Source of the DNA: Rhodospirillales bacterium
GTDB lineage: Bacteria; Pseudomonadota; Alphaproteobacteria; ATCC43930; CGMCC-115725
Assembly (NCBI GenBank): GCA_028291405.1
Contig: JAQGID010000281.1
Coordinates: 1 to 64,000 of the forward strand
DNA length: 64,000 nucleotides
Reading direction: 5' to 3'
Position numbers and translations under genes: made by a program. Numbering within the stretch: the first letter of the stretch is position 1; the number at the start of each line of letters is the position of its first letter. Shown piece after piece: positions 63,008-64,000 of the stretch. The notes below the pieces were generated by a model. The model did not search any database. It was not told where the DNA came from and saw only the letters and a program-made list of their open reading frames with translations.

Positions 63008-64000
63008 ATGAGGCCATGGCAACCGGGCAGCGGGGGCGCCGATCTGACACGCCGCTCGTTTCTGCGTGCGACCGGCGCCGCGGCCTCGCTACTCGCCGCG
63101 CCGGCGCTGGTCGGCTGCGTCGGCGAACGCGCGCCACGGTGGACGGGCGACCCGTTCAGCCTCGGCGTCGCCGCCGGCGAGCCCACGCCCGACGGCTTCG
63201 TCCTGTGGACGCGGCTCGCGCCGGAACCGCTGTCGCCCGATCCGGCGACGCCGGGCGGCATGCGCGGCGGACCGGTCGAGCTGACCTACGAGATCGCGAC
63301 CGATCCGCAGCTCCGCGACATCGTGCGACGCGGCACGGCGGTCGCCGAGCCGCAATTCGCCTGGTCGACGCATCTCGAGATCGCCGGGCTGAAGCCGGGC
63401 CGGCCGTACTGGTACCGCTTCGCCAGCGGCGACGCGACGAGCCGCATCGGCCGCGCCATCACGGCACCGGCACCGGGCAGCCGTCTCGACAGGCTGCGCT
63501 TCGCCTTCGTCTCCTGCTCGAACTGGGAGTACGGATATTTCTCGCCCTATCGCCATCTCGCCGACGAGCATCCCGACCTCGTGCTGTTCCTCGGCGACTA
63601 CATCTACGAGGTCACCAACCGGCGGCGGCCGACGCTGCGCCAGCACAGCGACGGCGTCACGGCGTCGACGCTGCCCACCTACCGCAACCGCTACGCGCAG
63701 TACCGCACCGACCCCGATCTGCAGCGTCTGCATGCCGAGGTCACGGCGCTGATGACCTGGGACGACCACGAGGTGCAGAACGACTACGCCGACGAATGGT
63801 CGGAGACCTTCGACGATCCGCAGCAATTCCTGCTGCGCCGCGCCGCCGCCTACCAGGCGTTCTACGAGCACATGCCGGTGCGGCCGAGCCGCTCGCGTCC
63901 GGACGGGCCGAGCATGCGGCTCTACGACCGCTTCGCCTTCGGCGATCTCGCCGAGATCTCGATGATCGACGGGCGGCAATACCGCTCGCGCGAGGCCTGC
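63008..64000 (+). CDS. PhoD-like alkaline phosphatase (3' truncated by window end)
   Basis: Tat signal DLTRRSFLRATGAAASLLAAPALVGC; FSLGVAAGEPTPDGFVLWTRLAP; FVSCSNWEYGYFSPYRHLA; LFLGDYIYE; MTWDDHEVQNDYADEW. Confidence 0.93.
   Translation, partial: MRPWQPGSGGADLTRRSFLRATGAAASLLAAPALVGCVGERAPRWTGDPFSLGVAAGEPTPDGFVLWTRLAPEPLSPDPATPGGMRGGPVELTYEIATDPQLRDIVRRGTAVAEPQFAWSTHLEIAGLKPGRPYWYRFASGDATSRIGRAITAPAPGSRLDRLRFAFVSCSNWEYGYFSPYRHLADEHPDLVLFLGDYIYEVTNRRRPTLRQHSDGVTASTLPTYRNRYAQYRTDPDLQRLHAEVTALMTWDDHEVQNDYADEWSETFDDPQQFLLRRAAAYQAFYEHMPVRPSRSRPDGPSMRLYDRFAFGDLAEISMIDGRQYRSREAC

Overview
This is a 64-kb, high-GC chromosomal window, alphaproteobacterial in style. Most of it is ordinary: gltD-gltB, an NDUFA9-like epimerase, tRNA-Leu(CAG), RNase D, kdsD-lptC-lptA-lptB-rpoN-ptsN, DUF1150/Hsp20, PBP1A, the phoR-pstSCAB-phoU-phoB operon, mutS, a small catabolic-looking cluster, glnD plus a class III cyclase, malate synthase, phaZ, peptidases, and a 3'-truncated PhoD-like phosphatase. 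The standout is a compact minus-strand locus at about 46.6-51.0 kb. It encodes a ~99-aa precursor peptide ending in AQWFNWRDHSFSNWPNGNFRNY. This tail can be parsed as five aromatic-X-Asn/Asp triplets (WFN, WRD, FSN, WPN, FRN). Next comes a radical SAM/SPASM maturase (CNLNCDYC plus a C-terminal Cys cluster), then a 907-aa N-terminally anchored Cys-containing protein with no family I recognise. I interpret this as a three-residue cyclophane ('triceptide') RiPP system with an uncharacterised large partner protein. Secondary items include a cupredoxin / sensor kinase / beta-barrel gene set, an amidohydrolase with a histone-H1-like tail, a candidate Pho box and a 26-bp palindrome in the pst operon, and a pair of related inverted repeats. 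All calls come from reading the sequence and supplied ORFs; no database search was run.
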